Part shown: piece after piece, positions 1 through 13,000 of the stretch
How positions within the stretch are numbered: position 1 is the first letter of the stretch
Layout of the letters: every line of letters starts with the position of its first letter
Source: Helicoverpa zea
Lineage: Eukaryota; Arthropoda; Insecta; Lepidoptera; Noctuidae
Length of the DNA: 64,000 nucleotides
Direction of reading: 5' to 3'
NCBI RefSeq assembly: GCF_022581195.2
Contig: NC_061476.1
Coordinates: 1,614,501 to 1,678,500, forward strand
Notes under the pieces: generated by a model
Seen by the model: only the letters and a program-made list of their open reading frames with translations
Database searches by the model: none
Told to the model about the DNA's origin: nothing
Program-made: the position numbers and the translations under genes

Positions 1-887
1 GAACTTGTATTTCCAAAATCAAGATGCAGAACACTTATTTTCATATTTATTGAAAAATTGGTCAGAGTTTAGTAGAAAAATACATTATGGAAGTTTGATG
101 TAAAAATCATAATTATTAGTCTATTTTGAATTAAAATTAGTCTGAAAAATGTCTGAATCTCTGCCTTGGTTTACCTACTATGTACATAGTCTGAGAAAAA
201 TGTCGATCTACCCCCAAACCAGCTTACACGAACAATAGTAAAACATTTAGTAGACACATTACCGTTTTATATATTTAACCTACGTCTCACTACTTGTCTC
301 GCGAGCTTGAGTGCTGCTTACACCCCATTTATAAGCAGTCGTGATGATAACTTATTATTATACAGGATGTTTGAGAAATAAACTTGTGTTTTTTACAATG
401 TATGGACATAAATACGGACTATTGCCGCTTGATTTCAATGAGATCAAATAGATTAATAATGCCTTAATCGAAGAAAATTTTAAATAGTTCCTTTTACGTA
501 CAGCAAAGGCACAAGAAAGTTAATTTCGAAGAAAAAACCAAGGCAATAGACAGATTTACGTCATTTCGAAAAGTTCTTAATTTACACATCCTGTATTTAC
601 AATCAAGCAAAGCTAACCACATTCTAAAAATACGATAGTTGACCTAACCCCCACCCATCTATAACGCGACCTCACTATATTACTTAACTTCATGACTAAG
701 CTTAAAATTTGACAGCGAAAGTCTATCTCACTTGCACTTCTTAGGTCCACATAAGTCTAGTGCCCGAACAAACTAACTTCTCACTCACACAAAAGTACTT
801 CTCTTTTACACTTTCAAAAATTCCAAGACGTAACTGCGATAACTATGTCCATCTCACTCGCACTTGTACAAACTGTGTATGTTTGTC
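1..887 (-). other. 3' UTR and flank of the MAST gene
   Basis: No coding potential seen. The 3' UTR starts at 887 and its end is not clear; the nearest AATAAA I find on the minus strand is at 46-51. A candidate MITE (361-595) lies inside. The plus-strand frames at 760-1165 are antisense of e35 and UTR. Confidence 0.5.
361..595. mobile_element. Candidate MITE with TACAGGATGT termini
   Basis: TACAGGATGT at 361-370 is inverted as ACATCCTGTA at 586-595. About 235 bp, AT-rich, no ORF. Similarity continues only weakly inward, so this is an old or chance pair. Confidence 0.4.
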
Positions 888-1031
888 TTACTTTTCTCCG
901 GATGATGAGCTAGACGCTCGGCCGCGGGTTTTCTTGTTTCTCTTGTCGTCTGTCTCTTTTTCTGAGGGTTTTTCTTGAGGAGTTGGCTCCGGTTTTGGTG
1001 GTTGCTGTGGTTGAGGGGGGAGGCTGCCACT
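888..1031 (-). CDS. MAST: MAST exon e35: C-terminus and stop
   Basis: Residues 1540-1586. Acceptor AAATATTTTCAG. SGSLPPQPQQPPKPEPTPQ, then Lys/Arg-rich KRNKKTRGRASSSSSGEK and stop TAA (888-890). Length 144 nt keeps phase 0 from e34. Confidence 0.92.
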   Translation of the reverse strand, partial: SGSLPPQPQQPPKPEPTPQEKPSEKETDDKRNKKTRGRASSSSSGEK

Positions 1032-4000
1032 CTGAAAATATTTATAACCTAGTGAAACGAAGGTCTATATTCAATGATTACATAAACGCACGTTTTTGTA
1101 AAAAAACTGTTTACTTGAAAAACATAACTGATGTTTGTGTTGTCAGTGAATTTGGGCCAAAGTAAAGGCTTGTAAAAAATTCTGAGTATTTCGTAGAACG
1201 AGGCTGTGTAATAGGTAAGTAGTGGTCTTGTTGTTCAAACACCTGCCTCTCAAGTACCATGTACAAGTTCAATGCCAGGCCAGGCAACTTACCTTACAAA
1301 GTTACTTTTTAAGTTATACATATGTAATTTCTAAATTTTGGTTACGACTAATCGACTTAAGTTGCAGGATAACATCTATTGAAAACCTGGACTTTAAAAT
1401 CTGCATCAATAAAACGTGGTGATTAACGGTTATTTCTTCTTTGTTTAAGAAGAACCCCATACATTGATAAAATAAAGTTTGATGACAACGAAAAGGCTAG
1501 GCACATACTCAACCAGAACTAACCTTCTTCTTAGCATGCTTATCAGCCTTCTTGCTGGGTTTGTGGTCATCATCATCTCTGTCGCGGGTGCCCTTGCGTC
1601 CCATCACGCCGAGTAACTTGCTCACCATGCTATTCTTGCTGCGGCTTTCAGATTCTAGCGGTTCTGGTGACTGTGGAAGCAAATGTGGAGTATGTTAAGA
1701 TGGGTAGTTTTTACATAAGGTGGAAAATTGTTTTTAGCTGATTATAGATTGGCATGTCCGTTAGTGAGTTGGTGGTGAGCGTTACTGTCAACGGCAATGA
1801 CATAAGAGGGTAGTTCCCGTTGCAGCCAAAAATGTGATCGACGACAACAATATTAGAAGATACTTTAATTGGTCAAAGTTACGGGTAAAATATGGTATGG
1901 CAGTGATAACTTTGATAATTATTACAGACCAAATCCAAAACTAACAAAATGCTTAGGATATTAAAAATCATATACAAAACGAGTACTCCGTTTAAAAGCT
2001 AAGGTCCTACAGAAAGACTCACATAGCTATCCAACTCATAACTCTTTTTGGGTCGGGGGTTGAAAGTTTTAAATACAGAAAGTTATAACTACCTTAATCA
2101 TGTCAACAGACTCCTGCTTCTTCAACTCGATCCTCTTAACAGATTCGCTCCTCTTAGCTTCTGCCTTCTCTTGTTTTTTCTCCTTCTCCAATTTCTTATC
2201 TTTCTCCTGCTTCTCAACCTTCTTGATAGACCCCGTTCTTTCCATCACTTTATCTTTTACTTTCTCTTCTTTTAATACAGCAGAATATTCTTTATTCTCC
2301 TCCATTCTTGCTAAAGATTCTTGTTTCTTCAACTCTGGTTTGTCTTGCTTGAACTTCTGTTTCTCTTTGGACTTCAAGTCTTCATCTTTGAGGCTTGAGT
2401 CCGACTTCTTTCGGGCTTTCGTTTGGACTTCAACTGGTGGGGTCGGTTCTTGTGGTGGTGGGGGTTTCTTAGTCTTTTCTTCGATGAGTATGCTAGATTC
2501 TGTGCTGGCCCGGCTGTCATCTATAAGTAATTAATGTTATTTGTTGAAAAATATTTTTATTTGTTGATTATGAAGTATAATACGTTTATGGGGGATCCCA
2601 ATTCCATATACATATCTGGAGTCCAAAAAAAATATTTATCGAATGAGGCATTTCAAAACTGCTGGACGCTGGGGCAATTTCTATGCATTATTTCTTACTA
2701 CATTGCAACTATTAAACTATACTAAAATTACAAAAAGCGTTACTTACCCAAAAAGCCTTCTCTAGAGGTGTCCAAGTTCGATAAATCGACAGAAGTATCG
2801 ATAAATGATTCGTCGGATAACGATAGAGAAGCGAATGATGCCGATGTATCGAATGCGGATTTGTCCAGGCTCGTCTTAGGGGATGACGTGAAGATACTGG
2901 GGGTGGATTGCTTGGCTGGTGTCCTAGGGGATGACTGGTTTGTTAGAGGTTGGTTAACGGTTCCAAATATGCATTAGTAGTAGTTTAAGCTCTAAATACT
3001 TTAAACGGCACTTTAATATCACTTACGGCTGGTTACATAGCTGATTGTTTACGAGATTGATTTGCGAGAACTAAAAACTAATTCAGAAGAATAAGAAAAA
3101 TATTTTATATTTTTCCATCTATCTCTCCTTGTCAACTGGAGTGCATCAATCTGTATTGTTGGATATGTTTAGTTTAGTCACAAATGACTTATTGTAAATC
3201 CTAAACTTGGCAACTAAAAGCTGTCATTTATCTGACAAATTAGTTTCTTTGCATTTTAAAGAAGCCTGTTTTTTAAAAGAGTGTCCATACACTTTCTTGC
3301 CGGTCCTTTTCCATGTGACCAACTCCTTGTAAGCGTGTAACTAGCTTCACTTTTCATAAGAACCTGTATTGTATCTTTTTTATTGATAATAACAAACTTT
3401 GGACTTCGAATAAAAAACACATACCTATTAGGCAAGTTCCTAGCATGATGTGTAGGCGAGTCCTTCTCCTCAGCTATCCGGGGCAATGGAGCAGACGCAT
3501 CATCCCCCTTGTCCGGGGGCGGAGGCGTTGGCGACGGCGGGGCGGGGGCGGCGGCTCGCCACACCACGCCGCGTCGGGCTCCGGTGGCGCCGGCGCCGGT
3601 CGTAGCGACGCTAGCGCCGCCACAGCAGAGCGGGGAGATTGAGCATTTCGATTCCGCTGAACGGGGATGTAGTCTGTAATTGTAGTTGGAGGGTATGATA
3701 CAAAAATGTGGGTTTATATATTCCTACAGTAGAACATATACTTTAGCATAGTACTAGATATACAAAAAAAAAATACAACAAACATCCAAATTGAGAACCT
3801 CCTCGGAGATTAAAAATAACGTAAAATTTTGACGTGAAAATAATAATGAAACTGACATGAAAATGATCAGCATGCGTTAAACACAAAATGTTTGAAGCAC
3901 ATACAATGTACACATGATGGACACATTAAACATAAATAAAAAAGTAATAGAATATTTTGCATATTTTTTTTACCAAAGCTAAGCACAGACATGTATCAAA

Positions 4001-7000
4001 TTCAAGGTGGAATTTACACGGCATACGCGTGGAACGAAATTGTAGCTTCAATTTTCCTTTTATCGAAGTTTATACATTATGATCATAAAACGAGTTGTTT
4101 CAATTTCAATTCAAACAGCTAATTATTACATGTGTAGTTTCTTTATAAGTCTTATAAAATACATATCAAATACTACATTCAAACAATAGCAAATCAACAG
4201 ATATGTAGCACAGTTGTCGTACCTAATTACATTAAATTAAATACGTTTATTGGTTAATATATGTCGATTAACACAAAGAAAAAAAATAAAAAACGTAAAA
4301 ATAATTACGGAAACGGAAAAATGTCACCTGTGGCTAAACCACTGAATGGATTACGTTATGTTTTTTTTTTACAATTCGCTATAGAATATCATAAAGTATA
4401 TGTGATTAGGTACGACACACACTGTATACGACCGTTAGATCATACCTGTCAGGTGACAGCGCCCGCCTGAGCAGCGGCGAGGCGGGGTCGCGGCGCGGCC
4501 AGGCGCGGCGCCCGCACTCGCGCACCGCCAGCGGCGACGGGCTGCGCGCCTCGCAACGACTACGCGGGGTAACGTGAGATGATGAATGATGTGTGTTTAT
4601 ATTAGGTTATTGTGTAACGAGGCGACTTTTTTACAGGCATTAGGGATTCTCAAAATTAACACAAAACTTTTTGTGCAACCTCTTGTTTTTCAATCAAATA
4701 AATGAGCTACGAAATAACCTACAGACAGACATGTGTTGCTGGGGAGTTTGTTGCGCCACTTCTTCTTCCCAGCAAAAACTCATTAGAAGTGGTAAAGGGC
4801 GGGCGTTTTAGGGGCTGTCTTTTGTTTTTGACGTTCAAAAAGCGCTGATTTATCAGCCTAATATGAATTAACATTTTTGAGTTTGAGTTTTGTGTCAACT
4901 AGCCGGAACTGTCAACGTGTGTTGCCATGCCACAAGTGACAGACAAGTGCCCCCCTCGCCTCTCCGCCCCACCGCTCACATACCTAAGGCGCGGCCAACT
5001 AGTTCCGCGCGACTATAATTGAAATACAATAACTTAATTTTAAATTTCAAAAATAAAATCATTGTTTAATAAAAAACAATGATTTTATTATAAGACACTT
5101 AATTCTGAAAATATTAACCTCGTTTCACAATATCCAAAATTTTGGTACAAAAAGTGACAAGTTACATTGTTAGAAAAAACTGTTTTAACTGAGAAAATAT
5201 TTGAAATGACTGAAGTGTTTTGTATTAGTCACTCATGCGCATAGAATTTATTCGTTAAACAAAGACAAATACACAAGACAATACACAAGACGAACACATA
5301 TAATTTCCCATGAGAAAGCATTTCCAGATGATATGGTCATAGTGACTATGGTTTTACCCAATGATATTTTTGAATTATGGCATAAACATAATATGGCTGT
5401 CGCAAGAAATAGTTAATTTTCTTGAGTCATTGTTTAAAACGCCCTAACTTTTAGATAAAAAGTAAATCACTTCACTGAACGGTTTTGCAGGTATAATTTT
5501 TCCCGTTTCAGATTTATTTTTTAAACCTATTTTAGAAAAAAAAAACTGAACCGATTTAAATTAAATTTGGAAAGCACACAGTCTACACCCTGAGAAAAAA
5601 CAATTAGGCTACTTTTTTTCCTCGTTGCCGACACTGGATCTCCCGGGACGTGGGTGCCTATTTTTCCTACATAACCAGTATACCAGTTACCTGGTGGGTG
5701 AGGCTGGTTGTGGCTGCGGTGAAGGTGACGGCGTCCTAGCGAGTGGAGACAGAGGCATATGCTGTAGTGAAGCCCGACGTACTTCGCCTGCCGTGCCTAC
5801 TGCGCCGCCAGCTACTAACTTGTGTTTGAGACCGTGGAGAGATGATGGACTGGAAGGAAAATTGTTACATTTAGAACAGAATTATTCCAATATATATATC
5901 CAAACATTAAAAAAATACCAAGTTCTACACAACTGTCCTGTCTTTCTTGGAAAGTGCAGGTGTCAGGGCACATTGGACAGCACAGACATCACCAGTGTTA
6001 CTCATGGAAACCTAAATGACGAGCGGAGATGTCATAACGGAAAATCTCGCAAAAGTGCGAGTGTTCGGAGGACGACAAATGAGTGGCTACGCCTTTTTTG
6101 GATTCCGCCCATTTTTCCGCCCATCTGAGATATATACATATACTATATGCATGTTCAACAACCCGAACGCCTCATTAGTTCAATCGTTACAAATCATTCT
6201 AGTTATGACCCACCGTAAGATCTGCCCTTCTAGGGCATCTAACCTACCCGCCTATCGCCTTATGGAATCTCCGCTCATCTTTCTTTCCTCCGTGGTGTAA
6301 CCCCAAGAGGTGTGAGTGAAAGTGGTAGACTTACCGCTGGTAGTGAGTGGTAGTAGTGGTATGTAGAGGACTGTCTGCGGCCGGGGTGGCTGGTGTCGCT
6401 GATACGCCTGCTATTTCTCCGCTTGATACCATCTGTGTACAAGTTTATTCAAGTATTATTATTATGGAATAAGGGCTGATTTTTCAATTTCCAGATTTTA
6501 TCTAAAGGATATTTTTCGTTTTGAATAACGAAACAGTACATAAAATATGATACACCGCCATATTTATTCCTCAAGAAACAGTTAATTTATGTCACTGATC
6601 ATTGAAGAATCATTGCAAAAAAAAAAACAAAAACAAATAAACGGTTAAATCAAGGCTATAGATATTTACTTTGGTATCTTTAGGCGATTAATTAAGTATG
6701 AGATTTACATTATAAAATTTATTCATAATTTTTACGAGTACGGAGTTGATTATCACACAATACCCATCTTAATGAGCTTGTTGCCGTCTCACTTGTCAAC
6801 TATAACTACACTATTGAATACATAAGCATATTCCACATACCTGATGCATCTCCTGCGAGGCTCTCTTGGTGGATATCCTGCGGAACAGCGAGCAGCGCCG
6901 GCGAGGCCGCGGCCGCGGCGGCGCTGTGGCGCGGCGCCCGCACCATGCGCGGCGACGACCGCCCGCCTGAGGACATTCATATATATTATTATTAAATTGG

Positions 7001-10000
7001 CATTCATTAATAACATCATTTCAAAATATGTAGACTTATTGTAGAACAGGTAAAATATACATTCTCTAAGAAAAATTTGAGAGTCCTCTTTTGGAAAGTC
7101 GAATAAAAAAACTATGAAAAATTGCTCATTCAAATTAATGATCTGATAAATCAGTACTTTTCAAACAACGAAACAAAAGGTAACAAAACGCGCACCTGTC
7201 AATGTCTTATAAAAATGTAACCTCTTCTCTAACTTCTTTTCAAAATCTTCAATAAGAACATTCATTTACATTTATTTATTTATTTATCAGTAATTCTACT
7301 TTAGGTTATTGTTAAAGATGTAGTGTAAATAAAAATCACCTGTATGGTAGTTTGATCCAAGGGCGTAGCTCGCAGTGTAGCGTGAGGAGCAGCCAGCAAC
7401 AATCTCAACACCTGGTTAAACACAACATTGGTTAAAAGAAAACCATTAAAAGAATACGGTACGGTAGCATAAGTGATTATGACAATACCGAAAGAAATCA
7501 AGCTCATTAGTGAACAACTCTTACCTCCCCACTCAGAGACATTTAATGATTTCTTAGGTCAGTCCTTAGTTGTCATACAAGTCCTTCACTAAGGAATGGC
7601 TTAAGCAACCATTAAACGTCTCTGAGTGGGGAGGTTAGGCTGTATTCAAACCAAACTGATTGTCAGTTTGATTGCCCACCGAATGTGAGCGAACGTTACA
7701 GTTTATTATATTTCCACATATATTCACTTTTTCGTTCACATCTAACCGACCATACGTTATGCGTACTATGCATAGATGCTGACTTTCGGCGGCTGATAGT
7801 CAGTTTGGTTTGAACCTTATTTTTTATTTATTACTAAGTCTTCACACGACTAAAATATTTGTTATAACGTACCTGTGTATGCAACAATCCCTGTACGGAT
7901 TCACCGTTCAGCTGCGTTATAAGATCGCCGGCTCGTAACCCGGCCGCCCACGCCGCGCCTTGCTCGTTGACAGCCTACAAACATACAATAATATCATTAT
8001 TATATCATTCATTTTTAATTTTCTTATATAGAAATGTGACTGATAAATAAGCATTTTTTATTCCATACTAGCCGTTTTCCCGCGGTTTCACCCGCGTCCC
8101 GTGGTAACTACTGCCCGTACCGGGATAAAATATAGCCTATGTTACTCATGGATAATGTAGCTTTCGAATGGAGAAAGAATTTTTAAAAACTGTCTAGTAG
8201 TTTTTGAGCCTATTCATTACAACCAAACAAACAAACAAAGTTTTCCTCTTTATTTATTTTATTATTTTATTATTCCATATAAATTATATTTGAAAACTTG
8301 ACTACGTTTCACTAATAAACGTGCTGATTACTGGATTACTGAGCACTTATTTATTATTGCGAATAAAAAACATGTTATTAGTGTCAAGTAATTTTGATGA
8401 GCAAACAATCTGTAATCCATTGGAATACGCATTTAATTACATAACAATAAAAAAATTGATGAACTATAGTTAAAAATTAAATATTAAAAAATAAAAAACA
8501 AAACTTCAATGTAACAACAATAACTTGATCAATTCAATCACCGTTTTATTTACATGCGTACATCAGTCACATTTTGTTTAGTTTCAGTTTAGTGACTACT
8601 CATATCTAGTAATTTTTACCTTGCTACTTTTTTTTCATAAAAACAGTTTTTAAAAACCAAATAATAATACATACCGAGACCAAATGATGCATAGTATAGT
8701 AGTCAGTATCTCCATAATATACTCGCACTGTGTGTATCGTGAAGCCGAAGCCGCGGGGGCCGCGACGAACCACTATGGGCGGCTTGGAAGACTGGATCAA
8801 TCTGGATTATAAAAATAAATTACTTAAAAAAATATAACTTAGGGAAAACTTCATCGACATTACGTTACTTAATCAGTACTACTGTGTACGAATGTGCGGA
8901 AGCCTCTTTACCAACTTTACTTAGGAAATCAATCGTTTTAGGAACCAAGTCCAAAATATTCTGCTGTTCTGTCGTCATTGTCGTGTGGTGTAGTGGTAGT
9001 CAACAATAAATCGTGCCTTTATATACTGCAAAATTAAATGCTTCACCACTAACTGTTTGCACGACAAAAGGAAAAATCTCTTTTAAGCAGATAAGAAATT
9101 AATGTAATCTCCTTAATATTTATTTTAGGTGTTTTTGCGGCCCTGGTACATAAAAGGCCTACGACGGAACACGACTGTTTTTACTGAGCAAGTCCGACAC
9201 TCCCTCACCGCTGCTAACCCACAGCGGGAGGGGTCATTTGATGATTTTTACCATCGGAAAAAAAGTGTTTTTTTTTTTAAGGTAAGTATACTCACGAGTG
9301 GCTCGGCAACGCGAAGGGTGAGGGTGGGTCACGACAAGGAGACGAATCTCTCGAAGAGTTAGTGGACGACGTGTTGCCGGCGCACGGCGACCCAGCGCCT
9401 ATGCTGAGTGTGCTGTCATCTGCTGAGAAAATGACATAATATTGTTAGCACGATCAGAACAAAAAACGCAGCTTGAAAATTACTTTAGACAACTGTAGTT
9501 TTTCTTAGTGTCCATGGAGTTCATGAGACCCCCTTTTTGGAATCATGGAACTAGCTTAACGCTTAAGAGCGTAGGTATACCTAATTGAAATTAAAAAAAA
9601 TGACTTAGACTTCCTTAATGCTTAAAATATCGTATGTAATACCTGATACTATCATATGCTTTAAACAATATTTAAATGTTACATAAGAGTATGTATCTCA
9701 TATGTACCTTCACATTGTATCGAATGTCTTCTTTTTTAAAAGATAGATCTTAAAATCTATTGACTATTTTAATTTATTCTCACAGTTAAATAGTTCACGT
9801 TTCTCTTCAAACGTACCTGGATGTATAACCAGCGACAATCCGGATGTGCTTGCGGATCTTCTCATGGACTTGGCAACGATAGCCGTAGGCCGCGACTTAT
9901 CCGGCCTCTCGGGCCGCTCCAGCTTGTCGGGCTTGTCCGGCTTATCCGGCTTGTCGAGGCTCACGCTCTTGTGCGTGTCGTCTTTGCGGGACATGTCCGA

Positions 10001-13000
10001 TCTGTGGGAAATGACGATTTTTTAATAGATGAAACATTTAATATTCCAGAAGTCGGTTTTTATTTTGTACTGTAGAACATATAGTTATCGGCACGGATAA
10101 TGAACTCTCGGCGGAAGAGTGGGGATCGCTTTGCGCACTGTACACTTAAGGCAATAAGCCAATAAATCACTTCTGCGCAGGTGAAGGTCAGGGCTCAATA
10201 TCCTTGCCGATGATTATACATGTAATGAAAGTCCTGTCTGATACGTAAAGGTATTGTTACTTATTCAAATAGAAAATAGAAGAAAGCGTGGAGAGTTTAT
10301 GTAATCTTTACTTTTTTGGACAAAACGCTCCCCGCTTTCTTTCATCGAACTATAGTTATCGGCACGAATCTTGAGCTCTGACCTACATCTGCGCAGAAGT
10401 AATTTATTGGGTCCCTTTTGTGGTATGAAGTGAGGCGCGGGGGCGGGCTAAAGCGGTGACTGGCCCGCAGTGCATCGCGTCATAGCCGTCACTCGGGATT
10501 GGTTCTTTGCTAATAAATCACTTCTGCGCAGATGTAGGTCAGAGCTCAAGGTTCGTGCCGATAACTATAAATGTCTAAATTATTTTGTAATTGTTATAGC
10601 TTTTTACTACATAAATCATAGGGCGGCTTTTCAAATAGCCAATCCGCCACCTTGGGACGGCGGCCATGTTGGATTTAGGTCACGTGATTATTTTTTTCGC
10701 ATCCCATTCAACAAACTCTTACATTTAATACCTATATTATTTGGGTGGATTTCAAATAGCCAGTCTGCCATCTTGGGGAGGCCGCCATATTGGATTTGTG
10801 ACGAAGTTTTTAGCTAGTCATGTGTGCTTGTGCACTATAATATGTTCTGCGCAGACATCTGATCTAATTAAGCCCCTAGTACACAATGGCCCATGTGTGG
10901 CCATTACACGCCATCACAAATGTGTACGGGGGGTATTGGTATATGATGGCGGACAATTGTCAATCGTGGCGTGCTATCGGGAAGTTGTCGGTTTTTTTTT
11001 TTGGCACACTTCAAAGGAATCGTGGCGTAGCGTGGTCTGTGGTGTTTACACAATGGGCCAATATTTAGTTCGTCACCGGCCGCTGAGGATAGTACACTTT
11101 TGTGTTGCGTGTAAAATAAATATAAATAATAATAATAAATATAAGTGCAGTATATGAATAAACAGTCGCATAAATAATTACTTCGACGACCATCGCAAAT
11201 GGTTTGCCAGGCAGCAATGAGCCATGCGCCACTGTGTGAACACCAAGTGATCGTGGCCTACAACTGCGCATTGCAAAGCGTAGCTCATCACAGGCCATTG
11301 TGTACTGGGGGGCTTTAGGGAAATCGTCATTGGACGGTATATACTTACAGCCTAGGCACGAGTGCAGGCGGCACATGCGGCAGCAGCGGCGCGTGCGCGA
11401 GCGGGGGCGGCGCGTGCGGCCGCAGCGCCGCGCGGCGCCGCGCCGCCGGGGACACGTCGTCGCTGTCCGTCTGAGAGGACTCCGCCGTTGATGTGCTGCC
11501 TAGGATCTGTACATGAGGGACAAACTCGTCAATGATAAAGGATAAAAAGTCAAAGTAGGCAAATTTACAAAAGACAGTCCCCAAAATGCTCGCAATCGCT
11601 ACTAATATCATAAATGCGAAAGTAACTGTCTGTCTGTCTGTTACGCTTTCACATCTAAACCACTGAACTGATTTTAATAAAATTTGGTTCAGAGTTAGAG
11701 TTGATCTTGAAAATGAACATAGGATAGTTCTTATCCCGGACATTTGAAGAATTCTCTTGGAAACGCGATATAACCGAACTCTATGCGGGCGAAGCCGCGG
11801 GCGGAAGCTATTCACTAATGAAGTCATCAACCTCAGCGGGAACCACCAGGGCCAAAGCTTGTCAGGGCTGCGGGATTGTTCGAAAAAGTTACCGCGGCCC
11901 TGATACATAAAGAGCTTAAGAAGGAACATAGTGAGTTTTAGTATGACACACATTTATTATGTAACTCATCCATTACTACTCCCCACGACACGACGGATGA
12001 AGGGATTGTAAGAAAAAGTGATCATATCATTCAAAAACACCTCATATTCGTATCTAATTCTCATACAGACTAATATTCTCCCACTATTCCTATTAGCAAT
12101 TTTATTTGGGGACCCTCTATTTACGCATGTGAGGTTAAACATCGTCTTTGAAATAGTCTTTAAAAACTCCGCTCTAAAGACAACATCACATAATACTTTA
12201 ATCAAAGACAGCAAAAAATCTATCTTCACACATTACCCTTCAATAAACACATAATCATGTTATGTATTACACATGTGTGTTTGTATCTTTATGTGCCCTA
12301 GTTTCCTGAAAAAAAAAAAAATAATAAAAAAAAATACTGAAAACCGTACTTACCGGGCATTTAGGATGATGATGCAACGGCGCGGTCGGCGTGGTGGGCG
12401 GGCCGGCACTGTCAGGCGTACCCGGCCACGAATCCGTGCTCTGTTAAGAAATAATAAGCAAATAAACAAAAGGTTTGAAGCGAACATTTACTACTGAAAA
12501 GTGAGAAGGATGATGTGTTTTTGATAGTTGAAAAATCTAGGGAAAGTTTGATGATTTGTTTATTTATTTTGAGAGGCTTCAAATTACGAATAATTTATGT
12601 TCATTTTTTAACGTAAAGGTCTTTTGAGTTTGAAGTTTAAGTACGAAGTCAGTCACGGCATCAGTTTGTAAGGTTGTATGTAAGTTTGTTACTCTTTCCC
12701 GCAAAAACTGCAGAATTTTGATGAAACTTGATAATAATATAGCTCTAATATCAGAATAACATACAGAATATATAACCTAGCCTACCTTTTATCAAGGAAC
12801 GGGAAATAGTTTCCCGAGGAAGCAGGTGAAACCGTTAGCGAAAGCTAGTGATAATATATTAAATTGTTATTCCCGTAACATAAATTCTGGAAGCCTAGTC
12901 GTAAAAGTCCAGAAACACAGAATTTCCCAGTGATAAGCTATATACGATAACAAAAATGTAAACTTCAATAGAAATTCTTTACATGAAAAGCATTCCAACT

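Larger units (their letters stand above)
1032..6840 (-). other. Introns between e27 and e35
   Basis: Introns of roughly 0.2-1.1 kb: 1032-1523, 1671-2092, 2521-2747, 2924-3424, 3674-4445, 4560-5690, 5850-6334 and 6433-6840. Apart from the GCGGAGAT-family repeat at 6020-6300 and AT-rich filler, I see nothing in them. Confidence 0.6.

Noticed and set aside
2048..2534. Plus-strand Leu/Phe/Ser-rich frames resembling membrane proteins
   Set aside because: They are the exact antisense of the K/E-rich exon e33.
3425..3673. Alternative e31 frame reading YIPVQRNRNAQSPRSA
   Set aside because: It meets a stop before the donor and does not continue from ALSPDR in e30, whereas the other frame gives DRLHPRSAES.
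6844..7044. Plus-strand and off-frame minus-strand ORFs around e27
   Set aside because: GC-rich shadow frames; only the frame giving RRRCSLFRRISTKRAS joins e26 and e28 in phase.
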